A DNA stretch of 64,000 nucleotides. Origin: Pseudomonadota bacterium (GTDB taxonomy: Bacteria > Pseudomonadota > Gammaproteobacteria > Steroidobacterales > Woeseiaceae). Under the pieces are notes generated by a model. It did not search any database. It worked only from the letters and a program-made list of their open reading frames with translations, and was not told the origin of the DNA. A program made the position numbers and the translations under genes. The stretch lies in the NCBI GenBank assembly GCA_022560695.1, contig JADFSP010000009.1, forward strand, positions 1 through 64,000. Direction: 5' to 3'. Below, piece after piece: positions 45,034 through 54,806 of this stretch. Numbering within the stretch: the first letter of the stretch is position 1; each line of letters starts with the position of its first letter.

Positions 45034-47478
45034 TCAGAAGTTAATGATTCCCTTCACGTACCACATGCCACCGTCGTATCCGAACGGCGTGCGGCGAGAA
45101 TACGCCAGGCCATTGCTCTGACGAGACTGCACCTCATTCGGGAACTTGTCGAAGATGTTGTTCGCACCAAGGACCCACGTCCAGGTGTCGTTGACGTCCC
45201 AGCGACCTTCGATGTCGACGGTTGCGCCCGAGTCCACGGTCTCCGACAGCGGGAAGCCGCGCTCGTCACTTGCCTCGTCATACCAGTTGGTGCGGAACGT
45301 CAGGGTGACATTCTCCCAGTACTGGTTCCATGCCGCACTGACGCGAAAATCCGGCAGGTTGTTCTCGATATTGAAAATAATGCCGCCGCCGACGGGATCC
45401 GCACCGTTGACCTGGTTCTGCTTGGTCACTTCGGTATCGTTCCAGTTCAGTGCAAGACTGAGCGCCGAGCTCGAGCCGCCTGACCATTCGATATCGTATG
45501 TTGCAACGAGGTCGATGCCCTGCGTTTCGGTCTCCAGCGCGTTCGTGTAGAACGACACTGACGAGAAGCCCGCAGTCTGGAAAGCAGGATCGGACGAAAC
45601 GTCGATGTTGAACGTCTTTGCGATGCGATCCGTGACTTCGACCCAGTAGTAGTCACCGGTCACGGTCAGGGCGTCACCGAGATTTGCACTGAATCCGACG
45701 CTGAAGTTGAGCGCTTCTTCAGGATCCAGCGCCTTGCCGCCGAGCGCTGCAAGCAACGGATCTGTCGGCTTCAACGTGCCTTCGTTGACCTGCAGGCCAC
45801 TGCCCGTATCGAACGTCGTTACAATGGTTTCCAGGTTCGACTGGCCCGGAGTCGGGGCGCGGAAACCGGTTGAAATCGCGCCGCGCAAGGTCAACGAGTC
45901 AGACACGGTGTAGCGTGTTGCGATCTTGCCGTTCGCCGTCGATCCGAAATCATCGAAATCCTCGAAGCGCGCCGCGATCTGCAGCAACCACTGGTCGGAA
46001 ATGTCCCACTCGAGATCGCCGTAAACGGCGAAGTTGGTGCGGTCAAAGGCGCCGGTGGCTCTTGGGGGCGTGCCCGCAAGACCGTTACTGCCGTTCGGCG
46101 GCGACGCATAGTTGGTGCCCGTCACCGGATCGATGAGCTGCGCGACTCCTGCCCAGGGACCGGGCTGCCAGGACTGTACGTCACCCTGGAACATCTTGTA
46201 TTCCTCTTCCCGCCACTCGAAGCCGAATGCGAAGTTCATATCCGACCGCACGGCGTAAGAGAAGTCAGCATTCAGACTGCTGTCCGTTTCCTGCAGATCG
46301 CCTGGCGTGAACACACGATCCGACTGCGGGCCCCAGGTTGGGCTCAATGTATTGTTCAGCGTGTAATCGATGCGGTTCCTGCCCCAGGACACACTGAGGT
46401 CATACAACACTTCGCCAAACGAACCGCGTAACCCGGCCGTCGAGCCGACGTCGATCTGCTCGCCTTCGAGGAACGGCGTATAGCCGCCCGGCAGTACGTC
46501 GCACCAGCAGAAATTGCCTTGTGACGGATCCGTCGGATCGACCGGGAGCGGTTGCAGCGACGAATGAGGCGGGTCGCGGTAGAAGAAGCGGTAGTTGCCG
46601 TACGTGTCCGCGAAATTGCCGAACATGTAAAACTCGGTGTCGCCATCAATTGGCAGCCCGATGTTCCACGCTGTACGTATGCCGGTAGTCTCGGGACGTC
46701 CCCAGGTCTGGGCCAGCGTGTCGCCTGGATACGGGCTGTCATCGCCAACAAAGGGCGTACCGGCGTCAATGGCCGCCTGGGCCGCTGCGGGCTGGAAGCC
46801 TCTGATCAGCTGTTCGTTGTCAGTCCACTCGGCGCTGAGGTTGAAAAAGCCACCATCGCCCAACGGCAGGCCGATATTGCCGGCCACCTTGAGCGCGGTT
46901 TCGTCTCCGTAGAATTGTCCGAACTGCGCTTCGAGGCGGCCGCCCTCATCGTCGTCGCGAAGAATGAAGTTGATGACGCCCGCGATCGCATCGGATCCGT
47001 ACTGTGACGATGCACCGTCACGCAGAACCTCGACACGCTTCAGAGCAATGCTCGGTATCATTCCCATGTCGGCCGCGTGCGAGCCGGAACTCATCGCAGC
47101 ACCGAAGAGTTGAATCAACGCCGAACGATGGCGCCGTTTCGAATTGACGAGCAGCAGCACTTCATCCGGCGGCAGACCACGCAATGAGGTCGAGCGGACA
47201 AATGCGCTGCCGTCGCCGGTTAGCGCGGTCGCGGTGAATGACGGAACGAGATTCTTGATGTTCTCGGTCAGGTCGCCATGCGCCTGCAGTTCGAGTTGCA
47301 TTGCACTGAACGAGTCGATCGCAACCGGAGAGTCGGTTACCGTTCGTGGCCTGGAACGTGTACCCGTGACGACGACCTCTTCGATCGCTTCGTCATCGGC
47401 GCTTTGAGCCAGTGTCGTTGCCGGCATTGACACAGCGACCAGCGACGCCAGAAATAATAGTCTGGAAACAGATTTCAT
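45034..47478 (-). CDS. TonB-dependent receptor
   Basis: 814 residues with GGGGAAAATCAG directly before the start. Signal peptide (LLFLASLVAVSMPATTLAQ), a TonB box-like segment (IEEVVVTGTR), plug domain (SLRGLPPDEVLLLVNSKRRH, QYGSDAIAGVINFILRDDDE), and a beta-barrel ending in a phenylalanine (YVKGIINF). It resembles the 'iron-complex/other solute' OMR group without a characteristic N-terminal regulatory extension. Upstream aminotransferase and amine-oxidase genes suggest uptake of a nitrogenous compound. Confidence 0.93.
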   Translation of the reverse strand: MKSVSRLLFLASLVAVSMPATTLAQSADDEAIEEVVVTGTRSRPRTVTDSPVAIDSFSAMQLELQAHGDLTENIKNLVPSFTATALTGDGSAFVRSTSLRGLPPDEVLLLVNSKRRHRSALIQLFGAAMSSGSHAADMGMIPSIALKRVEVLRDGASSQYGSDAIAGVINFILRDDDEGGRLEAQFGQFYGDETALKVAGNIGLPLGDGGFFNLSAEWTDNEQLIRGFQPAAAQAAIDAGTPFVGDDSPYPGDTLAQTWGRPETTGIRTAWNIGLPIDGDTEFYMFGNFADTYGNYRFFYRDPPHSSLQPLPVDPTDPSQGNFCWCDVLPGGYTPFLEGEQIDVGSTAGLRGSFGEVLYDLSVSWGRNRIDYTLNNTLSPTWGPQSDRVFTPGDLQETDSSLNADFSYAVRSDMNFAFGFEWREEEYKMFQGDVQSWQPGPWAGVAQLIDPVTGTNYASPPNGSNGLAGTPPRATGAFDRTNFAVYGDLEWDISDQWLLQIAARFEDFDDFGSTANGKIATRYTVSDSLTLRGAISTGFRAPTPGQSNLETIVTTFDTGSGLQVNEGTLKPTDPLLAALGGKALDPEEALNFSVGFSANLGDALTVTGDYYWVEVTDRIAKTFNIDVSSDPAFQTAGFSSVSFYTNALETETQGIDLVATYDIEWSGGSSSALSLALNWNDTEVTKQNQVNGADPVGGGIIFNIENNLPDFRVSAAWNQYWENVTLTFRTNWYDEASDERGFPLSETVDSGATVDIEGRWDVNDTWTWVLGANNIFDKFPNEVQSRQSNGLAYSRRTPFGYDGGMWYVKGIINF

Positions 47479-47614
47479 CTGATTTTCCCCTTCATTGTTC
47501 GTGAATCTTTATTGAGAGATTTACATTTATCCGACTACTATAGCCCGCGCAAGCCGTGTATTCCAGCACGCCGCCGTTTTTTTGTTGCATTTTTGATACA
47601 AGATGCGCCGAGCG

Positions 47615-48952
47615 TCAGGAACTGCGCTTCCCGGCGTCGATCTGAACGGCCGCCAGGACCCGGGCGAGCTTCGTGACGAGTTCGTCGACGTGCTTATCGT
47701 CGTAGATAAACGGCGGCGCAACGAGAATGTGCGCCCCACGCCTGCCGTCGGCCGTGCCGCCTCCCGGATAGACGATCAGCCCGTTGGCCATCGCCTCGCT
47801 TTTGATGCTCGCAGCCACCGACGGATCTGCCGGCGTTTTGTCGTCTCGATTTATCACGAGCTCGACTCCCAGTAACAGGCCGCGCCCCCGAATGTCACCC
47901 ACATGGGGATGTTCGCGCAAGGCGCTTTCCAGTTCGCCGCGGAGCAACGTGCCGATCCTCTCGACATTCGCGAGCAGGCCCTCACGATCAACGACATCCG
48001 CCACGGCAAGCGCGGCCCTGCAGGCAGTCGCGTGTCCGATGTACGTGTGTCCGTGCGAAAACGAACCGTGAACCTCCGCGATCTTGTCGTGGATGAAGCC
48101 ACGCGCGATAGCGGCCCCGACAGGTTGATATCCGCCGCCCAGCCCCTTCGCCAGTGTCACGATGTCCGGCAGCACATCGTCCTGCTCGAACGCGAAATAG
48201 GTTCCGCAACGCCCGCAGCCCGCCATCACCTCATCGAAAACCAGGAGAATTTCGTGCCGGTCGCAGATTTCCCGGACGCGCGCCAGGTAACCGGTTACCG
48301 GCGGCACTGCGCCCATCGTTGCGCCGACCACGGTCTCGGCGATGAACGCGGCAATATTCCGGGCGCCATGCTCGAGGACGGCATCGTCGAGAGCCTGCGC
48401 AGCCCGAACGCCATAGTCCTCGTCGGTCTCGCCGGTGTCCTGATGCCGGTAGGCGTAACACGGCACAATTTTCGGCCAGTCATGCAGCAGCGGAGCAAAC
48501 ATATCGCGGCGTCCCGGGCTACCCGACAGCGACAGGGCGCCCAGCGTATTGCCGTGATAGCTCTGATGCCGGCTGATGATGAGATGCTTGCTCTCTTGCC
48601 CTTGCGCGACCCAGTACTGGCGCACGAGCTTGATCGCCGTCTCGTTGGCTTCCGATCCGCCGGAGAGAAAATACACACGCGCACCAGGCTCGCCGAAACG
48701 GTTGGCGAGATACTCTGCCAGTCGCTCCTGGGGTTCATTCGTAAAAAACGCCGTATGCGCGTAGGCGAGTTCGTCGACCTGCGCCTTGATCGCGGCGATA
48801 ACATCCGGGTGGCCGTGCCCGACACAGCTGACAGCGGCGCCGCCACTGCCGTCGAGATATTGTCTCCCATCCGCGTCGTAAAGATAGACCCCTTCACCGC
48901 GCAGTCCCTTGGGATAGACATGGTGCGGATTTCTATAAAATACACTGCTCAT
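47615..48952 (-). CDS. Class III (omega) aminotransferase, PLP-dependent
   Basis: 445 residues. PLP-lysine K269 in TLAKGLGGGYQPVGA, cofactor aspartate D240 in LVFDEVMAGCGR, and SGGSEANETAIKLVRQYW. Such enzymes transaminate omega-amines or beta-amino acids (GABA, beta-alanine, putrescine, taurine). Last gene in a three-gene unit (VOC protein, FAD oxidase, aminotransferase), all closely spaced. Confidence 0.9.
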   Translation of the reverse strand: MSSVFYRNPHHVYPKGLRGEGVYLYDADGRQYLDGSGGAAVSCVGHGHPDVIAAIKAQVDELAYAHTAFFTNEPQERLAEYLANRFGEPGARVYFLSGGSEANETAIKLVRQYWVAQGQESKHLIISRHQSYHGNTLGALSLSGSPGRRDMFAPLLHDWPKIVPCYAYRHQDTGETDEDYGVRAAQALDDAVLEHGARNIAAFIAETVVGATMGAVPPVTGYLARVREICDRHEILLVFDEVMAGCGRCGTYFAFEQDDVLPDIVTLAKGLGGGYQPVGAAIARGFIHDKIAEVHGSFSHGHTYIGHATACRAALAVADVVDREGLLANVERIGTLLRGELESALREHPHVGDIRGRGLLLGVELVINRDDKTPADPSVAASIKSEAMANGLIVYPGGGTADGRRGAHILVAPPFIYDDKHVDELVTKLARVLAAVQIDAGKRSS

Positions 48953-48964
48953 GATCGATATCCA

Positions 48965-50278
48965 TCAACGACCGAACCGTCGCTCCGAGTAGTCAAGAAT
49001 TCGTTTGCACCGCACTGCGACCGCGACCCCGGCATGACGCAGTGCAAACCCCGGGAACCGTCGAATTTTTTTGACCGGGATGTCACAGTCGCGCTCCGCC
49101 TTTCCATGAGCGAGTGCCGCAAGCTCGACGCCGCATGCTGTCGCCATTGCGATGCCGCGGCCATTGCAACCGATACCGGCATAATAACCGTCCGCGATTT
49201 TGAATATCTGCGGCAAGTGGTCGCGCGTCAATGCCAGATATCCGCTCCAGTGATATTGCCAGCTGATGTCGCTGAGGCCTGGGAATCGATTTCGCGCCGC
49301 CCGATGCAGCCGGTTAAAAAGATCCTGATGCTCGTCACCCGCCGTCGCGCTCGCGCCGCCCATGATCAGACGATTGTCCGCAGTCAATCGAAACGACGTC
49401 AACAATCGCTGGGTGTCGGACGCCGACTCACCGCCTGGCAGTATGTGGCGGGATTGATCTTCGGTCAGCGGCTCCGATGCGATCTGTGCGGTGCGCAGCG
49501 GCATAACTGTAGCGTGAAGATCGGCGATGCCGTCGCAATAAGCATTCGTGCAGCACAACACGACACTGCACGCGATCGTGCCTGCGGGCGTTATCACCGC
49601 CCACCGGTTGCCATCTCGTTCGATTTTCAAGGCCGGTGACTGCTCGAACAAATTGGCGCCGGCGGCCTCTGCTGCAGTGGCCAGTCCACGCACGTATGCC
49701 AGTGGATTGAGCGAGCCACCACGAGGATCGATCAACGCGCCGCAGTAATAGTCCGTACCCAAACGCTGCGCAACGTCGCTGTCCGGGATAAGCGTGACGT
49801 CGCTTCCATGTCGCTGCCAGAATCGCACGCGCTGCTCCATTTGAGCTCGGGCCGCGCGCGAATGCGCGGCCTGTATCCAGCCACGATTGTTCACATCGCA
49901 GTCGATATCGTGTACACCGATCAACTCAAATACGATCCTGGGCGCGTCGCCTGATAAGCGCAGCAGTCGAGTGCCGGCTTCACGGCCAAGAATGCTCATG
50001 ACCTCGTGCGGATCTCGTTTCAATCCCGGCGCAATGAGCCCGTTATTGCGTCCCGAGGCGCCCCAACCGATCTCGGCTGCTTCGATCAGTGCGACACCCA
50101 CCGACGCTTCGGCGAGCTTCAGCGCTGCCGTCAGGCCCATGAATCCCCCGCCGATGATGGCGACATCGCTGTGCTGCCTGCCATTCAGTCGCGCCAGGCG
50201 CGGACGTTCAGGTGTAACCGCCACCCAGAGAGACCGCGGTGGCGGTGACGGTTGGCCGGCAGCAAATGGAGATTCCAT
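48965..50278 (-). CDS. FAD-dependent amine/amino-acid oxidase (PuuB/DadA-like)
   Basis: 437 residues from ATG 50278, 13 bases after the VOC gene stop; a longer frame upstream overlaps that gene and is rejected. FAD motif DVAIIGGGFMGLTAALKLAE, then ASGRNNGLIAPGLKRDP and the C-terminal HWSGYLALTRDHLPQIF, GIGCNGRGIAMATACG. This is the DAO fold seen in gamma-glutamylputrescine oxidase and similar enzymes. Linked to an omega-aminotransferase, so a polyamine or amino-acid side-chain pathway is likely. Confidence 0.87.
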   Translation of the reverse strand: MESPFAAGQPSPPPRSLWVAVTPERPRLARLNGRQHSDVAIIGGGFMGLTAALKLAEASVGVALIEAAEIGWGASGRNNGLIAPGLKRDPHEVMSILGREAGTRLLRLSGDAPRIVFELIGVHDIDCDVNNRGWIQAAHSRAARAQMEQRVRFWQRHGSDVTLIPDSDVAQRLGTDYYCGALIDPRGGSLNPLAYVRGLATAAEAAGANLFEQSPALKIERDGNRWAVITPAGTIACSVVLCCTNAYCDGIADLHATVMPLRTAQIASEPLTEDQSRHILPGGESASDTQRLLTSFRLTADNRLIMGGASATAGDEHQDLFNRLHRAARNRFPGLSDISWQYHWSGYLALTRDHLPQIFKIADGYYAGIGCNGRGIAMATACGVELAALAHGKAERDCDIPVKKIRRFPGFALRHAGVAVAVRCKRILDYSERRFGR

Positions 50279-50291
50279 GGGTCCCGTCGAG

Positions 50292-51161
50292 TCAGGAAGC
50301 CGCAGACTCGGTGAAATGCAATGTCGTGCCGCACGCATCCTCGGGCGCCACCCTGATCTGGGCTGCTGACGGCTCCGCTGACGTAACGCCATTCGCTTGC
50401 AATAGTTTTGCGATCACATCAAGACTTCTGACGCGAAGCGTCAATGCTCCGAGCCGGGGGCCGTCTTGCTCGCGTGTACCGACGATACGAGCATAGATCC
50501 GTTCATAGTCCTGCGGCAGTAGTAAATCGATTCGCTGCCCAGTCGGCAGCCGCGCGGTCACACCGTGCTGATGCGCCATCACCGCACGGTCGCCGAGTAA
50601 CCGCCGCAATCGGCTGCTGACTCGCTCGATGTCCTGAATCATTCCAGCAATGCTGTTGACGCCGATACAGCCGTTCGCGTGCGTCAGGAAACCGGGCTCG
50701 CGGATCAGCTCCGGGGTCAGGTGTTGCAGGACCACGACGTGCATCAGCCCGTGAATATCGTCCGCCCCTGGTACGCACAGCCTGAATGAAGGGTGCGTCC
50801 ACCGCTCAGGGTGCTCGAAATTTCGCGTCAGTGTACTGACTTCGCCGGCATCGATGCCGTGTTGCAGCATCTCGCCATGGCTGCGTTCGACGTCCGCGGT
50901 GCTGAACGCGATGCCCATGAGGCCCTCGCCAAACGCGTCGAGGTGCTCGTCGAGATGCATCGTGAACCTGGACGCGTCGATGATGGCGCGTATTTCAATA
51001 TAGTCATCGGGAAACATGATGCACAGATTGCCGGTGCCCCATTCGACATGACTGCCGCGTGGCGGAACGGTAAAACCGAGACGCTCAAAGGTGGCACGAG
51101 CCGCATCGAGATTTCGAGCCGCAATGACCGGATGATCGATCGATTCGATGCCGTTGTGCAT
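50292..51161 (-). CDS. VOC-superfamily (glyoxalase-like) protein
   Basis: 289 residues in two betaalphabetabetabeta units. Begins SIDHPVIAARNLDAARATFE (typical metal-fold start, H at SIDHP) and carries LCIMFPDDYIEIRAIID, then a second unit GVNSIAGMIQDIERVSSRLR. Often annotated as Glyoxalase_3-like; may be a dioxygenase or a binding protein for an amine-derived aldehyde. First gene of the VOC-oxidase-aminotransferase unit. Confidence 0.82.
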   Translation of the reverse strand: MHNGIESIDHPVIAARNLDAARATFERLGFTVPPRGSHVEWGTGNLCIMFPDDYIEIRAIIDASRFTMHLDEHLDAFGEGLMGIAFSTADVERSHGEMLQHGIDAGEVSTLTRNFEHPERWTHPSFRLCVPGADDIHGLMHVVVLQHLTPELIREPGFLTHANGCIGVNSIAGMIQDIERVSSRLRRLLGDRAVMAHQHGVTARLPTGQRIDLLLPQDYERIYARIVGTREQDGPRLGALTLRVRSLDVIAKLLQANGVTSAEPSAAQIRVAPEDACGTTLHFTESAAS

Positions 51162-51332
51162 GCTTTACTCTGTCTCTGGGTAGCCGACTATATATTACCA
51201 ACAGCTATCAGAGTCATGCGTCGAAATTTAGCATGTTCCAAATCGGGAGTGCGATCCTGCAGCGCTGCAATTTCTTCTTGTCTGCCTTGTAGAATCGATG
51301 AGCAGCCGCCGGAAGCGACAGCGTTAGACAGG

Positions 51333-52535
51333 TCAGGCAGATATGGGCTTCAACGTGCCGTCGGGGTTGCGTAGCTTTTGCGATGACTCGAGATCGACAC
51401 GGTTGCGCCCTGCCCGTTTGGATCGATAGAGTGCCTTGTCCGCGCGCACGACTATATTCGTAAGGCAGGTGTCTTTGCGTGAAATCGTGGCGACCCCGAA
51501 GCTCGCGGTGATGGTCAGAGTCTCGCCCTCCGCCGCCATCGGAGTCCTCGCAACACAGACACAAAGATCGTCGGCGATCTTGATCGCCGCCGCCAGATCG
51601 GCCCCAGGCAGCACGAGGAGGAATTCTTCGCCCCCCATCCGCGCCAGTATGTCCTCGGTACGACGTCCCGCCATCAGCAGGTTTGCAAAATGGCACAACG
51701 CGCTGTCTCCCACGGCATGACCGAATTCGTCGTTGACTTCCTTGAATCTGTCGATATCACTCATGATGACGGATATGGCATTGCCCGTCCGACGGGCGCT
51801 TGCATAGGCGATTGCTGCCTGTTCACCAAAGCCGCGCCGGTTGAACAACCCTGTCAGTTGGTCCCGGACCGCGATGCTTTTCATCTCCTCCGACAGGTCT
51901 GACGCAAGCATGAAAATCACGAACATAGCCATTCCGGTGTAGCCCGCTGGCAGTGTCAGGAAGTTGAAGTGCATGTACAGATCTCGATAGGCATCAATGC
52001 CGTCGGCGCCCTGCAGCATCGCCACGCCGGCCGCCGTGAATTGTACAAGCCCGAATAAGATCATCGTTATCGCGGCGGCCCACTCGGCTGGCCGTGGTTT
52101 ATCGCGGTGCCTCAGGACCATCGCCGCCGACATGAAAAGGGTGATCGCCGCAATACCCGGGACGATGGCGGTGCGCAGACCTGTGTGCGGCCTGAAGATT
52201 GTCGTCCAGACGATCGCGCCAAACACCAGCGCGGCATATGGCCAGAGATTCTGTGGTAGCCGCTGGCAGTCCGTTCGCTGGCAATGTCCGCGCAGCCCTA
52301 AGGTGACCACGACCAACGCGAACGCACTGGCTGTCAGCCAATAGGCCTCGAAGCTTGAAAATCGCGGCGCCATCAGGTTGATCGACCACTGGCATGTTGC
52401 TGCAAGAAACGCCACAGACCAGCTCAGCGCGTAAGGTTTCTCGCCCAGCGTCTTGTACGCGAGAAAAAAGATCACGGAAATCATGGCGCTGGTCAGCGTC
52501 AATGCAAACACGATGTAGGTAGTCGGTGACATCAT
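51333..52535 (-). CDS. Membrane-bound diguanylate cyclase
   Basis: 400 residues. About seven membrane segments in the first 210 residues (7TM-like sensory part), then a GGDEF domain with the active GGEEF (301-305) and a canonical inhibitory I-site RTED (292-295), five residues upstream. It makes c-di-GMP and is subject to product inhibition. No adjacent receptor; separate from the GGDEF/EAL protein at 22 kb. Confidence 0.94.
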   Translation of the reverse strand: MMSPTTYIVFALTLTSAMISVIFFLAYKTLGEKPYALSWSVAFLAATCQWSINLMAPRFSSFEAYWLTASAFALVVVTLGLRGHCQRTDCQRLPQNLWPYAALVFGAIVWTTIFRPHTGLRTAIVPGIAAITLFMSAAMVLRHRDKPRPAEWAAAITMILFGLVQFTAAGVAMLQGADGIDAYRDLYMHFNFLTLPAGYTGMAMFVIFMLASDLSEEMKSIAVRDQLTGLFNRRGFGEQAAIAYASARRTGNAISVIMSDIDRFKEVNDEFGHAVGDSALCHFANLLMAGRRTEDILARMGGEEFLLVLPGADLAAAIKIADDLCVCVARTPMAAEGETLTITASFGVATISRKDTCLTNIVVRADKALYRSKRAGRNRVDLESSQKLRNPDGTLKPISA

Positions 52536-52760
52536 CTCTTTGTGCTATGGCCAGTCCGAAGCTGACAATTTTGCCATTTTGGACCGTTCGTGGACATGAC
52601 CTGGCGCACGGTTTTGACTGGTACGTCAACTGCTTAGCCGGAATTCGGCTCCAGGGAACAGGCGCAGCCCACATCGGGCCGGCCCTGACTCGCGAGCAGC
52701 GCTTTGTGGTAACGGCGTGGCTGGCGTCGTCCGGGATTCAACCTGGTCCGAGACAAGAGA

Positions 52761-52779
52761 GGCCAACCAGAAGTTGGCC
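52761..52779 (-). terminator. Hairpin after the small secreted protein
   Basis: Perfect 7-bp stem GGCCAAC/GTTGGCC with a five-base loop, 10 bases past the stop codon of the neighbouring gene. The following minus-strand bases (TCTCTTGTCT) are only moderately T-rich, so termination is likely but not certain. Confidence 0.55.
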
Positions 52780-52789
52780 CTTCCTGTGT

Positions 52790-53152
52790 TTAATCTAAAA
52801 GTTCGGTTCTACCGGGACCCAGAAGCGGGCAGAGAAAGTACACGTCGTCTTCATCCATGAAGCCGTTGGCATTCGCATCAACCCACCAGCGACCGCCCAG
52901 GTAGCCGACATCACCCGGACCGAACTCGGTAAGGAGCCCGGAGGGCCCTTCGCCCGGTCTCAGCTGTTGAAAGTTGCCGTGCGCTGGCAAATCTGCCAGC
53001 ACGATGGAATCGTAAAAAAGTCCCTGAGATTGCACGTAGACCACCGGCCCCGTCCCCCTGCCTTTGGTGCGATCATGGGCGGATACGCCCGATGACATCG
53101 TCACAACAGCGGTTATAAGGGCTACTGTAATCATCATCATTGTCTTTTTCAT
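52790..53152 (-). CDS. Small secreted protein with Ca-binding-like loop, unknown function
   Basis: 120 residues from ATG 53152 with signal peptide (MMITVALITAVVTMSSGVSA). The mature part has VDANANGFMDEDD, similar to an EF-hand or dockerin-type loop, and ends near a lone cysteine (YFLCPLLG). No family recognised. Monocistronic, with a hairpin at its end. Confidence 0.7.
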   Translation of the reverse strand: MKKTMMMITVALITAVVTMSSGVSAHDRTKGRGTGPVVYVQSQGLFYDSIVLADLPAHGNFQQLRPGEGPSGLLTEFGPGDVGYLGGRWWVDANANGFMDEDDVYFLCPLLGPGRTELLD

Positions 53153-53327
53153 GGTGTCGCATGCTCCGATTATTGTTTGGAGCGCGAAGCCTAATCGTCC
53201 GATTTCACGGCAATGTCGCGGAATTATCACTTTTTGATCACAAAACCGACCACAGCGTTGAAATGTCCGCCGCACGATCTGAACAGACCAATGCACGGCC
53301 GATGCCGGCGCGAAATACCCGGATGGA

Positions 53328-54806
53328 TCAGGAATGGGTCGGAAGGTCGAAAGAAAAACACGACCCCTTGCCCGGCATGCTCTCGACGCTGATTGTACTG
53401 TCGTGCAGTTGCAGTATTCGGTGGGCGATGGCCAGCCCAAGGCCGTTACTCTCGATTCTGTCCGATCGAGATTTGTCGACGCGGTAGAATCGCTGAAACA
53501 GCTTCGGGATGTCATCCGTCGCGATACCTAATCCGGTGTCAGCAACCCGCACTTCCAGGCTGCTCTCCCCGGCCGTGACGGAGATTCGAATCGTGCCGCC
53601 TTCATTCGAGAACTTGATGGCATTTTCAATCAGGTTTTCGAGAACACGCTCGATCATCGCGATATCGCCATGGACGAACGGCGCATCCTGGGGAAGGATG
53701 CAGCTTAACTCCAGTTTTTTCTGTGATGTCTTGAGTTCGAATTTCTTGGTGACGTCCTGAACGAGTTCGGCGAGAGAGAACTGTTCGATATTGGCTACTG
53801 AATCAGGGTTTTCCAGCATGGCCAGCTCGAACAGGTCCGAAATCAGCGAACCCAAACGCTTACTGTGCTTGATTGCGAGCTCGATGTACTTGTTCTGATC
53901 GTCGGTGGACAGATCGTTTTTCTTGATCTGCAGAGTTTCCAGATAGCCTTGCATCGACGTTAGCGGAGTTCGCAGATCGTGAGAGATATTGGCGATCAAT
54001 TCCCGGCGAGTGATATCCGATTGCCGCAACTGCCGGAACTGCTCGACGATTACCTGAGACATTTTCTCGATAGTGGTCCCCATGGCATCGATCTCGTCGC
54101 CATTCGATTTGCGATGCCATCGTTGCAGATCGATCGCCGCTTCGAATTGAGATTCATTGAACGCCGCGACACCGGCACTCATCTGCCTGATGCGCCTGGT
54201 CAGCCAGTTGAAGGAAACGAGCCCGGCGGCCAGACTCAATACAAAGGCTGCAATACCGATCCAGAAAAGCAGCCGCAGAATGTAGCTGTCCCGAATCATT
54301 TCAACCACCGTGTCGTAGTTTTCACCGCCCAACACGATGTACAGATAACCGGCTAATTGACCATTTTCATAGACGGGCGCGGCCGAAAACGCCTTTAATG
54401 TGCCCCGGCTCTTTGGATCAGTTCCTTTGATCGGCAGCGCTTTCCCGCCATCGAGAAAATCAAGAACGTGCTCCAGATCAATCTCGCTCAGTAGCACCTT
54501 TCCGGGTGGTGCATTGAAAGCCAGTATTGATCCCGTCGTATCGACGAGGTACAGCTCGATGCTCGGATTAACGATCATGAGCGTATGAAACAATTCCTTG
54601 AGCGCTTCCTGATTGGCTGTCCCATCCGAGAGCAACGGAATATCTTCAGCGATATGATCGGCCAGCGTGAGATTCAGTTTTTGTTGTATTTCCTGCTGAT
54701 AAAGTTGCGTCGATTGCACCGCCGCAACGATATAGAACACGCTTAGCAGGCCCATGAGGCCAAATAAGGTCACGGCAATCTTGCGATTCAGGGAGCGGAG
54801 TATCAC
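53328..54806 (-). CDS. Sensor histidine kinase
   Basis: 492 residues. Membrane segments at about 9-30 and 176-198 flank a periplasmic sensor region. HAMP (about 199-250), HisKA with phosphorylated H276 (IANISHDLRTPLTSMQGYLE), and a full ATPase domain with NAIKFSNEGG, DTGLGIATDDIPKLFQRFY and SNGLGLAIAHRILQ. Overlaps the response regulator gene by four bases (ATGA) and forms the pair with it. Signal not evident. Confidence 0.95.
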   Translation of the reverse strand: MILRSLNRKIAVTLFGLMGLLSVFYIVAAVQSTQLYQQEIQQKLNLTLADHIAEDIPLLSDGTANQEALKELFHTLMIVNPSIELYLVDTTGSILAFNAPPGKVLLSEIDLEHVLDFLDGGKALPIKGTDPKSRGTLKAFSAAPVYENGQLAGYLYIVLGGENYDTVVEMIRDSYILRLLFWIGIAAFVLSLAAGLVSFNWLTRRIRQMSAGVAAFNESQFEAAIDLQRWHRKSNGDEIDAMGTTIEKMSQVIVEQFRQLRQSDITRRELIANISHDLRTPLTSMQGYLETLQIKKNDLSTDDQNKYIELAIKHSKRLGSLISDLFELAMLENPDSVANIEQFSLAELVQDVTKKFELKTSQKKLELSCILPQDAPFVHGDIAMIERVLENLIENAIKFSNEGGTIRISVTAGESSLEVRVADTGLGIATDDIPKLFQRFYRVDKSRSDRIESNGLGLAIAHRILQLHDSTISVESMPGKGSCFSFDLPTHS

